The notes under the pieces: model-generated
What the model was told of the DNA's origin: nothing
The model's database searches: none
Seen by the model: only the letters and a program-made list of their open reading frames with translations
Translations under genes and position numbers: made by a program
Source of the DNA: Streptococcus pantholopis
GTDB lineage: Bacteria > Bacillota > Bacilli > Lactobacillales > Streptococcaceae
Assembly (NCBI RefSeq): GCF_001642085.1
Contig: NZ_CP014699.1
Location: 62,001-126,000 of the forward strand
Direction: 5' to 3'
DNA: 64,000 nt
Part shown: positions 1 to 8,533 of the stretch, one piece after another
How the letters are laid out: each line of letters begins with the position of its first letter
Numbering within the stretch: the stretch's first letter is position 1

Positions 1-135
1 CCTATGAATGATGAGCATGTCAGGAGTCTCAACCTGTCCAATGCAGTCTGTTTGATTATTTATGAGGCCTTGCGCCAGCAGGACTTTCCCGGTTTAGAAC
101 TTACCCATACCTATGAGCAGGATAAATTAAAGTAA
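1..135 (+). CDS. trmL: tRNA 2'-O-methyltransferase TrmL, C-terminal fragment
   Basis: Only the last 44 codons are inside the window. They read in frame from base 1 to TAA at 133-135. The segment [20 protein letters not shown] matches the C-terminal knot of SPOUT-class TrmL/CspR enzymes, which methylate the 2'-O of the wobble cytidine or uridine of certain leucine tRNAs using SAM. The SLNLSN...YE pattern forms part of the SAM-binding trefoil knot. A short hairpin with a T-run lies 60 bp downstream and probably ends the transcript. Assignment rests on this tail only. Confidence 0.85.
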   Translation, partial: PMNDEHVRSLNLSNAVCLIIYEALRQQDFPGLELTHTYEQDKLK

Positions 136-195
136 AGGTTTCTGGGAATTCGGCCAGACAAGTAAAAACAGCCTTTACCTCGAAAACAAAACGTT

Positions 196-218
196 GGAGA
201 GCCTGAAGGCTCTTTTTT
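196..218 (+). terminator. intrinsic terminator after trmL
   Basis: Six-bp stem AGAGCC/GGCTCT with a TGAA tetraloop, followed directly by six T. It lies between trmL and the next gene. Confidence 0.8.
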
Positions 219-360
219 GCAGACCAGACACCAGAACAGAGTGTTTCTTGCTGCACTGTTAAAAAGACCTCTTTAAAAGTAATCAAGCCATAATAAAAAT
301 GAGAAAGGCTGTTAATGAATATAAGGTAAAATGCATAGAACACTAAAAAAAGGAGGATTT

Positions 361-1770
361 ATGAAAGATACCAACCGAAACATTTTAAGTTTTCTTTTCC
401 TGCTGTTTTTGTCAATTCAGCTAGGTTCTGCTGCCTTTCGCATCAGTGCTGATGAGATAAGTGCTGCAGAAAATCCGGCAGCCTCTTCTGAGACTGTCCA
501 GACTGGGGCAAGTCAGGCAGAATGGGATAATTTTGCTGCTTCTGCAGACGAGGAACCTGTTTCAGCTCTTATAGAGACAGAAACAGATTCGCAGCTGGCA
601 AATCTGACAGCTGATCAAACGGTTTCTGAAGAGGCAGGAGCGGCAGTCCTTCCTGTCGTATCAGAGGATGCAGCTTCTGTTCAGGATAATGTGTCCGAAC
701 TTACAGGACAGTCCGTTATTCTGCCCGCTTATCGTTATGCCAATCAGGGTGATGATTACTGGACGCGGATAACAGCTGTGGGAGGCAGTCAGATTCCTTA
801 TGTGATTATCAATCCGGACAGCGGTCCGGGGACTGCTCCCAATGCTGACTTCAGCCGGCAAATAGCCGACAACAGGAATGCCGGAATTCAGAATATTGCC
901 TATGTCAAGACCGATTATTTCAATCGCAGTTTAGCTGATATTACAGCTGATGTCGATCGCTATGTTGCCTTTTATGGGACAGACAATATCGCCGGTATTT
1001 TCTTCGATGAAGCCGGAGCTGGCACCAATCCAAATGACTTGCAGGTGATGGCCGATTTATATACCTATGTCAAAAACACCTATCCCAATATGACCGTCAT
1101 CGCTAATCCCGGCCGCTCCATCACAGATGATCTGTCCCCTTATGCTGATATCTGGCTGACCAGTGAAGTCAGTGCAGAAGACTATATCAATAATTTTCCG
1201 CAGCCTCAGTCAAATTTTGAAAATGATTCCGCCAATGCCAACCGGATTTTCCACTTGATTTATGCCGCGGATCCGGCTCAATATGACACACTTATTGAAC
1301 TAGCACGGCAGCGCAATGCCGGCTGGCTGATGATTACGGATGATGTGCAAAACAATCCCTACGATGAGCTGCCGACAGATTTTGAAAGTCTGATGTCCCG
1401 TATTAATGCGCTTGGCAGACCGGCTGATCTTGCCCCTGAGGCTGTTGCTGCTGGCATACAGCCAACTGAAACAACAGTTGAGCCAGTCCTGGCTAATGCT
1501 TTGCTTTCAGCAGAGAGTGCCCCTCTATCGTTAACGATTGATCCGTCAGACCAGTCAGAGGCAGCCGGAATATCATCAGATCGGCTGCCGGCCGGTCAGG
1601 CTGGACAGCTGCAGCGTCAGACAGCACTTACAGCTCCTGCCGATCAGCAGCATCAGGTTTTACCGGAGACTGGTCAAGTCCCTGACAGTCTGTACCTGTT
1701 TTTATCAGGGATTCTGTCACTGATTGCATTGGGCTTGGTCCTTTATCGTTTCAAAGGACTTCAAAAATAA
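361..1770 (+). CDS. LPXTG-anchored surface protein with spherulation-specific family 4 domain
   Basis: 469 aa. Residues 1-30 are a signal peptide (MKDTNRN followed by a long hydrophobic run to ADE). Residues 31-120 are an acidic, Ala/Glu-rich low-complexity stretch. About 125-340 match the spherulin-4 type TIM-barrel family (QIPYVIINPDSGPG, IAGIFFDEAG, WLMITDDVQ), which resembles glycoside hydrolases; the substrate is unknown. A Gln/Ala-rich spacer follows. LPETG at 434-438, a membrane segment and the tail RFKGLQK form a sortase A signal, so the protein should be wall-linked. ATG 361 is preferred because AAAAAAGGAGG sits just before it; the in-frame ATG at 331 has no ribosome binding site. 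Flanked by terminators, so monocistronic. Confidence 0.9.
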   Translation: MKDTNRNILSFLFLLFLSIQLGSAAFRISADEISAAENPAASSETVQTGASQAEWDNFAASADEEPVSALIETETDSQLANLTADQTVSEEAGAAVLPVVSEDAASVQDNVSELTGQSVILPAYRYANQGDDYWTRITAVGGSQIPYVIINPDSGPGTAPNADFSRQIADNRNAGIQNIAYVKTDYFNRSLADITADVDRYVAFYGTDNIAGIFFDEAGAGTNPNDLQVMADLYTYVKNTYPNMTVIANPGRSITDDLSPYADIWLTSEVSAEDYINNFPQPQSNFENDSANANRIFHLIYAADPAQYDTLIELARQRNAGWLMITDDVQNNPYDELPTDFESLMSRINALGRPADLAPEAVAAGIQPTETTVEPVLANALLSAESAPLSLTIDPSDQSEAAGISSDRLPAGQAGQLQRQTALTAPADQQHQVLPETGQVPDSLYLFLSGILSLIALGLVLYRFKGLQK

Positions 1771-1778
1771 GAAAATTC

Positions 1779-1827
1779 TCTAATATCTGCAGCAGTCCCC
1801 TGCCAGTCAGATATTAGGGATTTTTTT
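1779..1827 (+). terminator. terminator after the LPXTG protein gene
   Basis: Ten-bp perfect stem CTAATATCTG (1780-1789) with CAGATATTAG (1808-1817), an 18-nt loop, then GGA and seven T. Confidence 0.85.
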
Positions 1828-1917
1828 GTCTGATAAAGAGAGTTTAGACGTTTGTCCTGTCCTGCGGACCTAGCTATGCAGCTTAGCAGTGATTTTTGCA
1901 TCTTGCCTGTTTGGCTA

Positions 1918-1945
1918 TTGTCTTTCAAACTAGGTTTGCTATACT
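1918..1945 (+). promoter_or_regulatory. putative promoter of the LytTR operon
   Basis: TTGTCT (1918-1923), 16-bp spacer, TATACT (1940-1945), 26 bp before the LytTR start codon. LytTR regulators often autoregulate from paired direct repeats upstream of -35; I could not define such repeats with confidence here. Confidence 0.55.
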
Positions 1946-1971
1946 AATGGCTGAAAGGAGGTTCTTTTTCT

Positions 1972-2439
1972 ATGAAAGTCAGCTTAGAAAAAGTTGCTCA
2001 CGGTGAAACGGAAGTGATTATCCGTTATACAGAAATGACAGATAGCCTGCGGTCGCTTATCAATCTTGTGGCCGGTCAGGCTGAAAAAATTTTGGGCCGC
2101 AATGAAGAGGGGCAGCGCTTTATTTTAATCTCAGAGATTCTCTATTTTGAGAGCGTAGATGGCCGAGTTTATGCTTATACGGCATCGGATGTGCTGCAGG
2201 TTGCACAGACTTTGAAGGAACTGACTAAAATTTATCCGGATAGTTTCTTTCGCTGTTCTAAGTCTATGCTGCTTAATATTCTGCGGATTGCTCATTTTAA
2301 AAGTCAGGCCTACGGCCGAATTGAGGCGCGTTTGGATAATGGAGAGAAAATCATTATTTCTCGGAAATATGCCGGTGCTTTGCGGCAGCTTTTAGCAGAA
2401 GGAGTTCAGGATGAAAACGAGATGGCAGAGAATTTTTAG
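1972..2439 (+). CDS. LytTR-family DNA-binding regulator
   Basis: 155 aa. No receiver domain: a short N-terminal region (1-50) is followed by a LytTR DNA-binding domain (about 55-150; ILYFESVDGRVYAYT, FFRCSKSMLLNI, IISRKYAGALRQLL). AAAGGAGG at 1954-1961 supports the ATG. The stop lies 29 nt inside the next gene, which encodes a small membrane protein. A LytTR regulator coupled to a membrane protein is the layout of LytTR regulatory systems such as HdrRM and BrsRM of S. mutans, where the membrane partner inhibits the regulator. Here an ABC exporter follows in the same operon, so it may be a target or a sensing partner. Confidence 0.9.
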   Translation: MKVSLEKVAHGETEVIIRYTEMTDSLRSLINLVAGQAEKILGRNEEGQRFILISEILYFESVDGRVYAYTASDVLQVAQTLKELTKIYPDSFFRCSKSMLLNILRIAHFKSQAYGRIEARLDNGEKIIISRKYAGALRQLLAEGVQDENEMAENF

Positions 2440-2857
2440 CAAAGAGGTCACAATTGAGTATAAAACAGGGGTTTACAGCATGTGTGCCCTAGTCTTTATC
2501 GCCTTTTATGAATGCTGGCAGGCTTCCTATCAAATCAGTGTTTTTTATTTATTTGAATTGATTTTTCTGGCTTATTTTCTGGCTTACCTTCAGGTCTATC
2601 TTTTTCACAATTTTGATGAGGCAGAAAAATTATCAGGCTGGGGCCTAGCAGGTCTTTTAGTCTCCAGCTGCATATACGGGCTTTGCGGCCAGCTTTTGGG
2701 CTGGTTTGACGGCTCTTGGACAGTCAGCCTGATCTTTATGCTTTATATGGCTGTCTGCTATCTGTCGGTCTTTGCAGCTAATAAAATCAAACGCCGTATT
2801 GACAGCCAGCGTCTTAATCAGCTGTTAGAAAACTATAAGGAAAGGAAACAAAAATGA
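2411..2857 (+). CDS. DUF3021 family membrane protein, probable partner of the LytTR regulator
   Basis: 148 aa with four predicted membrane segments (about 22-38, 46-66, 76-96, 104-122) and a basic cytoplasmic tail (NKIKRRIDSQRLNQLLENYKE). It overlaps the LytTR gene by 29 nt and the ABC ATPase gene by 4 nt (ATGA), so translation is probably coupled across all three. DUF3021 proteins recur beside LytTR regulators and are thought to restrain them at the membrane, by analogy with HdrM and BrsM. No enzymatic motif is visible. Confidence 0.8.
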   Translation: MKTRWQRIFSKEVTIEYKTGVYSMCALVFIAFYECWQASYQISVFYLFELIFLAYFLAYLQVYLFHNFDEAEKLSGWGLAGLLVSSCIYGLCGQLLGWFDGSWTVSLIFMLYMAVCYLSVFAANKIKRRIDSQRLNQLLENYKERKQK

Positions 2858-3705
2858 CAGAAAGATATGCTATTGAAATTCAGGGTCTGTATAAATATTA
2901 CGGTAAATATAAGGGGGTCAGTGATGTGACGCTAAAGGTCAAAAAGGGGGAGATTTTTGGTTTTTTAGGTGCCAACGGTTCTGGAAAGTCAACAACAATC
3001 CGCTGTCTCTTGGGCTTAATCCATCCTAATAAAGGACAGATTGAGCTGTTAAACGGGCGTTATCCGACCTTAAAAGAAGCTTTGCAGCATATCGGCTATA
3101 TGCCATCAGAAAGTATGTTTTACCCCCAAATGCGTGTAGAAGAAATTATCGATTTTGCTGCTAAATCCCATAAAAAAGACTGTAGTTCCGAAAGCCATAG
3201 GCTGTGCCGAATTTTAGATGTGCCGCTGGACAAAAAAATTGCTGAACTGTCATTGGGGAATCGTAAAAAAGTCGGTATTGTTTGTGCTCTGCAGCATCAG
3301 CCCGAGCTTTTAATTTTGGATGAGCCGACTTCAGGTTTGGACCCCTTGATGCAGGAACGGTTTTGGCTGCTGGTTAAAGAGGCCTGTCATGCGGGAGCCA
3401 GCTGCTTTTTATCCTCGCATATTTTGGAAGACATTAAAACTTACTGTGATCGTATAGCTATTATTAAGGACGGTGATATTTTAAAAGTAGGAACTCTGTC
3501 AGAACTTATAGGCAGTCAGTCAAAAACAATTACTTTTTGGCAGGACGGGCAGATAGAACATTCCTCTTTTGCCGGTTCAGGCAGGGAACTGCTGGCCTAT
3601 TTACAGGATTTACAGGCTGACGATTTTCTGGTTGAAGAGCCATCCTTAGCTGACTTATTCAGACATTACTATCAGGAGGAAAAAAATGATTTTACTGAGG
3701 CATGA
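2854..3705 (+). CDS. ABC transporter ATP-binding protein
   Basis: 283 aa. Walker A GANGSGKST (about 38-46), Q-loop region MPSESMFYPQM, signature LSLGNRKK, Walker B LLILDEPTSGLD and the switch His in SSHIL are all present, so it should be active. It is of the type found in two-component ABC-2 exporters (bacitracin/lantibiotic-export-like). The C-terminal 60 residues are a divergent extension. It is translationally coupled to the DUF3021 gene upstream and to the permease downstream (20-nt overlap). The substrate cannot be told from sequence. Confidence 0.92.
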   Translation: MTERYAIEIQGLYKYYGKYKGVSDVTLKVKKGEIFGFLGANGSGKSTTIRCLLGLIHPNKGQIELLNGRYPTLKEALQHIGYMPSESMFYPQMRVEEIIDFAAKSHKKDCSSESHRLCRILDVPLDKKIAELSLGNRKKVGIVCALQHQPELLILDEPTSGLDPLMQERFWLLVKEACHAGASCFLSSHILEDIKTYCDRIAIIKDGDILKVGTLSELIGSQSKTITFWQDGQIEHSSFAGSGRELLAYLQDLQADDFLVEEPSLADLFRHYYQEEKNDFTEA

Positions 3706-4474
3706 GTGGCGGTCTGCCCGCACAGCAATGCTGGTTTGGGCTGTGAGTATCGGACTGCTTTGTTTTATAACGATTAGCTTGTTTACAAGTATGGAAAACA
3801 GTGCTCAGTCGATGGCTGAGTCGCTTGGCAGCATGGGCGGTCTTTCTGCCAGTATGGGGATGGATAAGATGAATATTGCTGATTTTAATGGCTACTATGC
3901 CGTAGAAAATGCTTTGATTTTCTCAGTCGGCAGTGCCATGTTTGCTGCTTACTTGGGTATCATCTCGCTGGCTAAGGAAGAAGAGGGGCACACGGCTGAA
4001 TTTCTTTACACCCTGCCTTATAACAGGAGAATAGTCTGGTTAGCCAAATACCTTAGCATTATTTGTCTCTTGCTGGCTTTCAACTGTCTTGTCATTTTCT
4101 TTGAAATAGGGGCTGTAAAGCTGGCCGAGGTAGATTTGGATTTCAAGGCTTATTGGCTCTACCACATTCGGGCTTTTTTGATGCAAAATGAAGTGGCTGC
4201 CTTTTGTCTGCTTCTATCAGCTTTTTACAGAAAAAAGCAGGTCGGCCTGGCTCTGGGTTTGGCGCTTCTGCTCTATGCTTTAGATATGCTGTGCCGGCTT
4301 ATCGAAGATGTGGCTTTTCTCAAATATGTAACGCCTTATTATTATGCTAATGCTATCACAGTTTTCAGTCAGGAAAAGCTGAACAGTCTTTACCTGCTTA
4401 TTGCCGGATGTATCACTGTTTGCAGTTTAGCAGCCAGTTATATCATTTTAAAGAGGCGGGACTTATCAGTTTAG
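3686..4474 (+). CDS. ABC-2 type transporter permease
   Basis: 262 aa, six predicted membrane helices typical of ABC-2 permeases. A hydrophobic N-terminal helix (about 14-32) is followed by a long extracellular stretch rich in Ser/Met/Gly, then five more helices. It overlaps the ATPase gene by 20 nt and has AGGAGG just before its ATG. With the ATPase it should form a homodimeric exporter; with the LytTR and DUF3021 genes it forms one operon that ends at a strong bidirectional terminator. Substrate unknown. Confidence 0.88.
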   Translation: MILLRHEWRSARTAMLVWAVSIGLLCFITISLFTSMENSAQSMAESLGSMGGLSASMGMDKMNIADFNGYYAVENALIFSVGSAMFAAYLGIISLAKEEEGHTAEFLYTLPYNRRIVWLAKYLSIICLLLAFNCLVIFFEIGAVKLAEVDLDFKAYWLYHIRAFLMQNEVAAFCLLLSAFYRKKQVGLALGLALLLYALDMLCRLIEDVAFLKYVTPYYYANAITVFSQEKLNSLYLLIAGCITVCSLAASYIILKRRDLSV

Positions 4475-4512
4475 TGTTCCCCAGTTAACCTGCGGCCTGT
4501 TTTATTTCCAAT

Positions 4513-4555
4513 AAAAACAACCGCTCGGTATACTTTCCGAGCGGCTGTTTTTTTA
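4513..4555. terminator. bidirectional terminator between convergent operons
   Basis: Eight-bp stem CCGCTCGG (4521-4528) and CCGAGCGG (4537-4544), flanked by A-rich sequence on the left and seven T on the right, so it can stop both the ABC operon and the minus-strand formate/nitrite transporter gene. Confidence 0.9.
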
Positions 4556-4583
4556 ACTGACAGAGTTGGGTTACAAGCAGGTG

Positions 4584-5378
4584 CTACTGTTCAATATGGT
4601 TTGTTTTTGTTTGGTTCAGCCAAGCGTAAGCAATACCGATGAAAAGGCCGCCTCCCAGCCAGTTGCCAAAGAAAACAACAATCCACTGACGCGCGACATT
4701 AAAGAAGGTAAAACTATTGATATGGGCTCTGACCGGATTAAAAGCTGCCAGCATAAAAGATGCAAAATTGGCTACTAAGTGTTCATTGATGAGAAAAACA
4801 AACATAAAAATGGCAGAAATAACGATAAAAATTTTAGCGCTTTCCTCTTTTAAGAGCATGTAGCCTAAAATGGCAATATTAACAAACATATTAGCCGTAA
4901 TGCCTTCAATAAAGTTGCTCCAGTCCGACTTAGCCAGCTTAATATTAACGGCATTAACAACAAAACTCTTGTCGGTCAGATTCATAAATGAAAACGATTG
5001 GTTGAAAAGCCAAGCCAGAATAAGAGCACCGACAAGGTTGAAAAAGGTGCAGTAGAGGAGAATCATAATGGCCTTTTGCCAAGAGATTTGCTTGTAGTAA
5101 GCTCCTGCTGTCAAATACATCATGTTTGATGTGGCCAGTTCACCGTTAAATATCAAAACATAGACGAGGCCGATAGCAAATATAAAGGTGAAGACAAAGC
5201 GTGACAAGGCTGGAAAACCTGCAGCAATCACATCAGCACCGATAATACCGACCGCTGTACTCATTGTCAGATAGGCTCCGGCAAAGATGGAACGCAAAGC
5301 GTATCGGGCCAAGCTTTCATTAAACAAGGCTTCTTTTTTAGCGCAGGCTGCGCCGATTTTTTCCTGAAATGGGGTCAT
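4584..5378 (-). CDS. formate/nitrite transporter family protein
   Basis: 264 aa, six membrane helices, with the FNT family pattern near the N-terminus (RSIFAGAYLTMSTAVGIIG) and the internal repeat (NLVGALILAWL, NWLGGGLFIGIAYAW). FNT channels form pentamers in the membrane and move formate, nitrite or related monovalent anions with protons. In a fermenting streptococcus formate export is the likely role, matching the pyruvate formate-lyase gene at 44 kb, although the two are not linked. Minus-strand AAGGAGTGATTT precedes ATG. It stands alone, with a gap of about 250 bp to the FMN reductase operon upstream. Confidence 0.92.
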   Translation of the reverse strand: MTPFQEKIGAACAKKEALFNESLARYALRSIFAGAYLTMSTAVGIIGADVIAAGFPALSRFVFTFIFAIGLVYVLIFNGELATSNMMYLTAGAYYKQISWQKAIMILLYCTFFNLVGALILAWLFNQSFSFMNLTDKSFVVNAVNIKLAKSDWSNFIEGITANMFVNIAILGYMLLKEESAKIFIVISAIFMFVFLINEHLVANFASFMLAAFNPVRAHINSFTFFNVARQWIVVFFGNWLGGGLFIGIAYAWLNQTKTNHIEQ

Positions 5379-5505
5379 AAATCACTCCTTGGTCGTTTTT
5401 GCGGGTTATGTTATTATTTATCAGAGATTGATTCCAAAGTCAAAAAGCGGCAGCAGCAGTTTTCTGACAGAAATGCAGGCCAGAACATTGGCTTAATGGC
5501 AGATG

Positions 5506-5533
5506 TTAAAAAGCTGAGAAAGCAGCAGCTTTT
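5506..5533 (-). terminator. possible terminator of the FMN reductase operon
   Basis: On the minus strand AAGCTG/CAGCTT forms a six-bp stem with T residues after it, about 90 bp past the stop of the PAS-fused reductase. Weak stem. Confidence 0.4.
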
Positions 5534-5624
5534 CTTTCAAGAAAATGGCTTCTTGCTTTCTCAGCCTTGAGAGCCCCGGCTTTTAAAGCTTCTAAATTTA
5601 TAAAACAGCTTCTATTTGGTAAAA

Positions 5625-6857
5625 TCAGTGTGCCGATGCGCCTGAATCGGCATCGGTAGCTGCCCCTGCACTGCCAGCGCTGTCTGAAGCTCCGGATGTG
5701 GCATCTGCTGCTCCGTGAGAAGCGGGGCCTGCACCGTGGCCGCCCACTAAACGTTGTCCGGTTTCTTTAAGATACCAATCCAGCCAAGGTTTAAAATTAA
5801 AGACAATTTCATTGATACCGGCATAAGACCCGTCAGGATAATACATAGCTTGATAGTTGTGGGTATTAATGACACTGTCCGGAGAACCTGGAACAATTGT
5901 TCTGACATATTCCTGATTGCCGTTGCGCAGTGTACCGATAACCCATTCAACATTTTTCATGCGAGCCGGCGGCAGAGAACCGTGAACAGTTGACATGCGA
6001 TTTCCAACCTGCTCAGGAACCCGTTTGGCAAACATGGTTTCCGGATCCTGATGCGCATTGTTGTAGTATAGGAATTGATTATTGTCATCAGCATAAGTCA
6101 GCTCAAAAGGCATGGCATTTAAGAACATATTAAGCTGGTTAACTGTCAGTAAACCTTGGTCGAGTTTAACATAGGTATCTCCTTCGACAGCATTCACCAG
6201 TTTGGAAGCTTTTTCCAGCCATTCCGGATCATCCGGATCAATTTCTGTAATACTTGTTGCAATAGGTTTTCCACAGTCTAAATCTTCCGGTTCAATCGGT
6301 TTTGGTTTTTTCAATTGTGATACGACTCCCACATATTTTATGAAATTATCCAAGCAGCTTTCAAGGAAAGCAACCGTGCTTTCATTAGTAATATTGCCTT
6401 CTTCATCGAAAGCTTCTTTGGCCTTGCCCAGCAGAAACTCATTGCCCGGAAGCGTGTAGGCATTGACCCCCGGCGCATCAAGAATCTTGCGCAGGTGAAC
6501 CTGAGCGCGCGATGTCCCTTGATCGTGGTAGGAAGCTCCGACAATCATAACAGGCTTGTTTTCAAAGGGATGCAAGTTAAAGGACAGCCACTCAAGGGTG
6601 CTTTTCAAGGCTGGAGTGGTCGTATGATTATGTTCGGGAGTTGCGATAATAACGCCGTCTGCACGGGTAATTTTATTATAGAGATAGCGAACAGCAAAGC
6701 TGTCAGACTGATCGTCATCCTGATTAAACATAGGAACATCTTTAATTTCAAGCACTTCCAGTTCAAATTTCAGTTTAAAATGGCGGCGAATGAATTCTAA
6801 GAGCATACGGTTATAGGACTGGTCAGCGTTTGAGCCGACAATTCCGACAAGTTTCAT
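5625..6857 (-). CDS. NADPH-dependent FMN reductase fused to a PAS-like domain
   Basis: 410 aa. Residues 1-190 are a flavodoxin-fold FMN reductase ([17 protein letters not shown] phosphate-binding start; [23 protein letters not shown] flavin loop; [16 protein letters not shown]). After an acidic linker (about 195-230) comes a PAS-like segment (235-375) beginning [21 protein letters not shown], similar to the PAS part of DUF438-type proteins. The last 35 residues are almost only Gly, Ala, Ser, Asp and His. It is second in an operon with the shorter reductase, 15 nt apart. Likely role: flavin or quinone reduction coupled to sensing; substrate unknown. The fusion and the tail are unusual. Confidence 0.85.
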   Translation of the reverse strand: MKLVGIVGSNADQSYNRMLLEFIRRHFKLKFELEVLEIKDVPMFNQDDDQSDSFAVRYLYNKITRADGVIIATPEHNHTTTPALKSTLEWLSFNLHPFENKPVMIVGASYHDQGTSRAQVHLRKILDAPGVNAYTLPGNEFLLGKAKEAFDEEGNITNESTVAFLESCLDNFIKYVGVVSQLKKPKPIEPEDLDCGKPIATSITEIDPDDPEWLEKASKLVNAVEGDTYVKLDQGLLTVNQLNMFLNAMPFELTYADDNNQFLYYNNAHQDPETMFAKRVPEQVGNRMSTVHGSLPPARMKNVEWVIGTLRNGNQEYVRTIVPGSPDSVINTHNYQAMYYPDGSYAGINEIVFNFKPWLDWYLKETGQRLVGGHGAGPASHGAADATSGASDSAGSAGAATDADSGASAH

Positions 6858-6872
6858 AATCGTTTTTCCTCC

Positions 6873-7478
6873 TTATGATAAGCTTTCCCAGTCAAAGTTT
6901 TCGGCTTCTTTCCGCAGTAAGGCCTGAGCATTTGACATTTTAGAAATCATCTTGACAAAGATACGGAAATCATCAAAAATAGCATCTAATTTTTGAATGG
7001 TTTCCAAATCGATCAGATTGTTGTCTGCATCGAAAGCCTGTAAGGAATGAGAAAGCAAAAACTCATCAGGCAGGACACTGGCTTTTAATTCAGGGGAGTT
7101 CAAAATTTGCCGGAGCTGAAGCTGTGCACGGGAAGATCCCAGCGTTCCAAAGGAGGCCCCTGTAATCATAACAGGTTTGTTCAGCAGCGGGAAAATGCCG
7201 TAAGACAGCCAAGCCAGCGCATTCATCAGAACAGCAGGAACAGAGTGGTCATACTCAGGCGTACCGATGATGACACCGTCTGACGCTTCAATTTTTGCGG
7301 CGATTTCGGTGACACTATCAGGCACTTTCCTGTCTGCGGGTTTATTAAAAATAGGGATATCTTTTATCTCAACCAGTTCAATAGCCGCTTTATCGGCAAA
7401 GTGCTTTTGCATATATTGGAGAAGCTGGCGGTTGGTTGAACGGGCAGAGTTGGTACCAACAAGTCCAATAAGTTTCAT
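6873..7478 (-). CDS. NADPH-dependent FMN reductase family protein
   Basis: 201 aa, single flavodoxin-like domain: MKLIGLVGTNSARSTNRQLLQYM at the N-terminus, GVIIGTPEYDHSVPAVLMNALAWLSYG around the flavin, and PVMITGASFGTLGSSRAQLQLRQIL. It is clearly paralogous to the N-terminal half of the downstream gene and probably arose with it by duplication. The minus-strand site AGAGGTTGCCCT precedes ATG 7478. As first gene of the pair it may supply reduced flavin or detoxify quinones; the electron acceptor cannot be named. Confidence 0.88.
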   Translation of the reverse strand: MKLIGLVGTNSARSTNRQLLQYMQKHFADKAAIELVEIKDIPIFNKPADRKVPDSVTEIAAKIEASDGVIIGTPEYDHSVPAVLMNALAWLSYGIFPLLNKPVMITGASFGTLGSSRAQLQLRQILNSPELKASVLPDEFLLSHSLQAFDADNNLIDLETIQKLDAIFDDFRIFVKMISKMSNAQALLRKEAENFDWESLS

Positions 7479-7570
7479 AGGGCAACCTCTTTTCTACTTT
7501 TATTTTCTTATAATATGATAACGTTTTCTAAAAATACTGTCAACTCAGTGCTAAAACAAAAAAAACATGG

Positions 7571-7576
7571 TAGAAT
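7571..7576 (+). promoter_or_regulatory. extended -10 element directly upstream of the DUF454 start
   Basis: TGGTAGAAT (extended -10, hexamer 7571-7576) lies only six bases before ATG 7583, placing the likely transcription start at or next to the start codon. No ribosome binding site is visible. Confidence 0.6.
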
Positions 7577-7582
7577 AGCTAT

Positions 7583-7942
7583 ATGAAAAAAATGCTGCTG
7601 ATTGCTGCTGGTTATCTGAGCCTTATTTTAGGAGTTATCGGTGTTGTTCTGCCGGTTTTGCCGACTACCCCTTTTCTCCTTTTATCAGGTTATTGTTTTG
7701 CCCGCAGTTCCAAAAAATTTGAGTTATGGCTGAAACAGACCAAACTTTATCAGTTCTATGTTGCGGACTATGCTGAAAGCAAAAGCATCGCCAAAGAGCG
7801 CAAAAAGAAAATTATCGTTCAGATTTATCTGCTGATGGGTCTGTCAGTCTGGCTGGCCCCAATCATCTGGGTGAAGATAGCTCTGCTGGCTTTGACGGTC
7901 TTTATCACCTATTATCTCTTTCGGGTCATTCCTGATAGATAG
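7583..7942 (+). CDS. DUF454 (YbaN-like) membrane protein
   Basis: 119 aa. The N-terminus contains the family signature LGVIGVVLPVLPTTPFLLLSGYCFARSSKKFELWL, with two or three membrane helices at about 5-25, 72-90 and 92-112 and a basic loop between. Function is not established. The start is fixed by the family: the first codons are part of the conserved first helix. There is no Shine-Dalgarno sequence and the -10 box is six bases upstream, so the mRNA may be leaderless. The stop is 43 bp before dut. Confidence 0.88.
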   Translation: MKKMLLIAAGYLSLILGVIGVVLPVLPTTPFLLLSGYCFARSSKKFELWLKQTKLYQFYVADYAESKSIAKERKKKIIVQIYLLMGLSVWLAPIIWVKIALLALTVFITYYLFRVIPDR

Positions 7943-7985
7943 TTAGAATAACGAATAGATAAAAATGAAGGAAGGGAAGGAAAAG

Positions 7986-8432
7986 ATGTCTAAAATACGT
8001 GGTTTTGAACTGGTTTCCGGTTTTACTGATGAGGGTTTGCTGCCGAGGCGTGAGACTGCTCATGCTGCCGGCTATGATTTAAAAGCGGCAGAACAAACAG
8101 AAATTGCTCCCGGCGCAATTGTTTTAGTTCCGACAGGTGTTAAGGCTTATATGCAGGCCGGCGAAGTACTCTGCCTCTATGACCGCTCTTCAAATCCGAG
8201 AAAAAAGGGCTTGGTGCTGATTAATTCTGTTGGTATTATTGATGGGGATTATTACAACAATCCTGCCAATGAGGGACATATTTTTGCACAAATGCAAAAT
8301 ATTACCGAGACAGCGGTGGTAATCGAGGCTGGAGAGCGGCTTGTTCAAGGGATTTTTATGCCCTTTTTAGTCGCTGATGGGGACACGGCTGACGGGATTC
8401 GTACAGGCGGTTTCGGCAGTACCGGAAAATAA
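7986..8432 (+). CDS. dut: dUTP diphosphatase (dUTPase)
   Basis: 148 aa from ATG 7986, which follows GAAGGGAAGGAAAAG; an in-frame ATG at 7965 lies inside that purine stretch and is less likely. Trimeric dUTPase motifs are in order: AGYDLKAAE (motif 1), DRSSNPRKKGLVLINSVGIIDGDYYNN (motifs 2 and 3) and the C-terminal Gly-rich lid TGGFGSTGK that closes over the nucleotide. It converts dUTP to dUMP and pyrophosphate, keeping uracil out of DNA and supplying thymidylate synthesis. In other streptococci dut also sits just upstream of radA. About 100 bp without a recognisable gene separate it from radA. Confidence 0.95.
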   Translation: MSKIRGFELVSGFTDEGLLPRRETAHAAGYDLKAAEQTEIAPGAIVLVPTGVKAYMQAGEVLCLYDRSSNPRKKGLVLINSVGIIDGDYYNNPANEGHIFAQMQNITETAVVIEAGERLVQGIFMPFLVADGDTADGIRTGGFGSTGK

Positions 8433-8533
8433 AAAAGACTAAAGCACAGCCCGGAGGGGAGAAGCGGAAAGTGCAAAAGAAACGGTTTGTTGAAACGATC
8501 TGTTTGCCGCTTATAAATGCTGTTAAGTAAGAA

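Noticed and set aside
8471..8530. 19-codon GTG frame between dut and radA with a purine-rich site before it
   Set aside because: Too short to support and with no family similarity; could be a remnant of a gene found there in other streptococci, but the evidence is insufficient.
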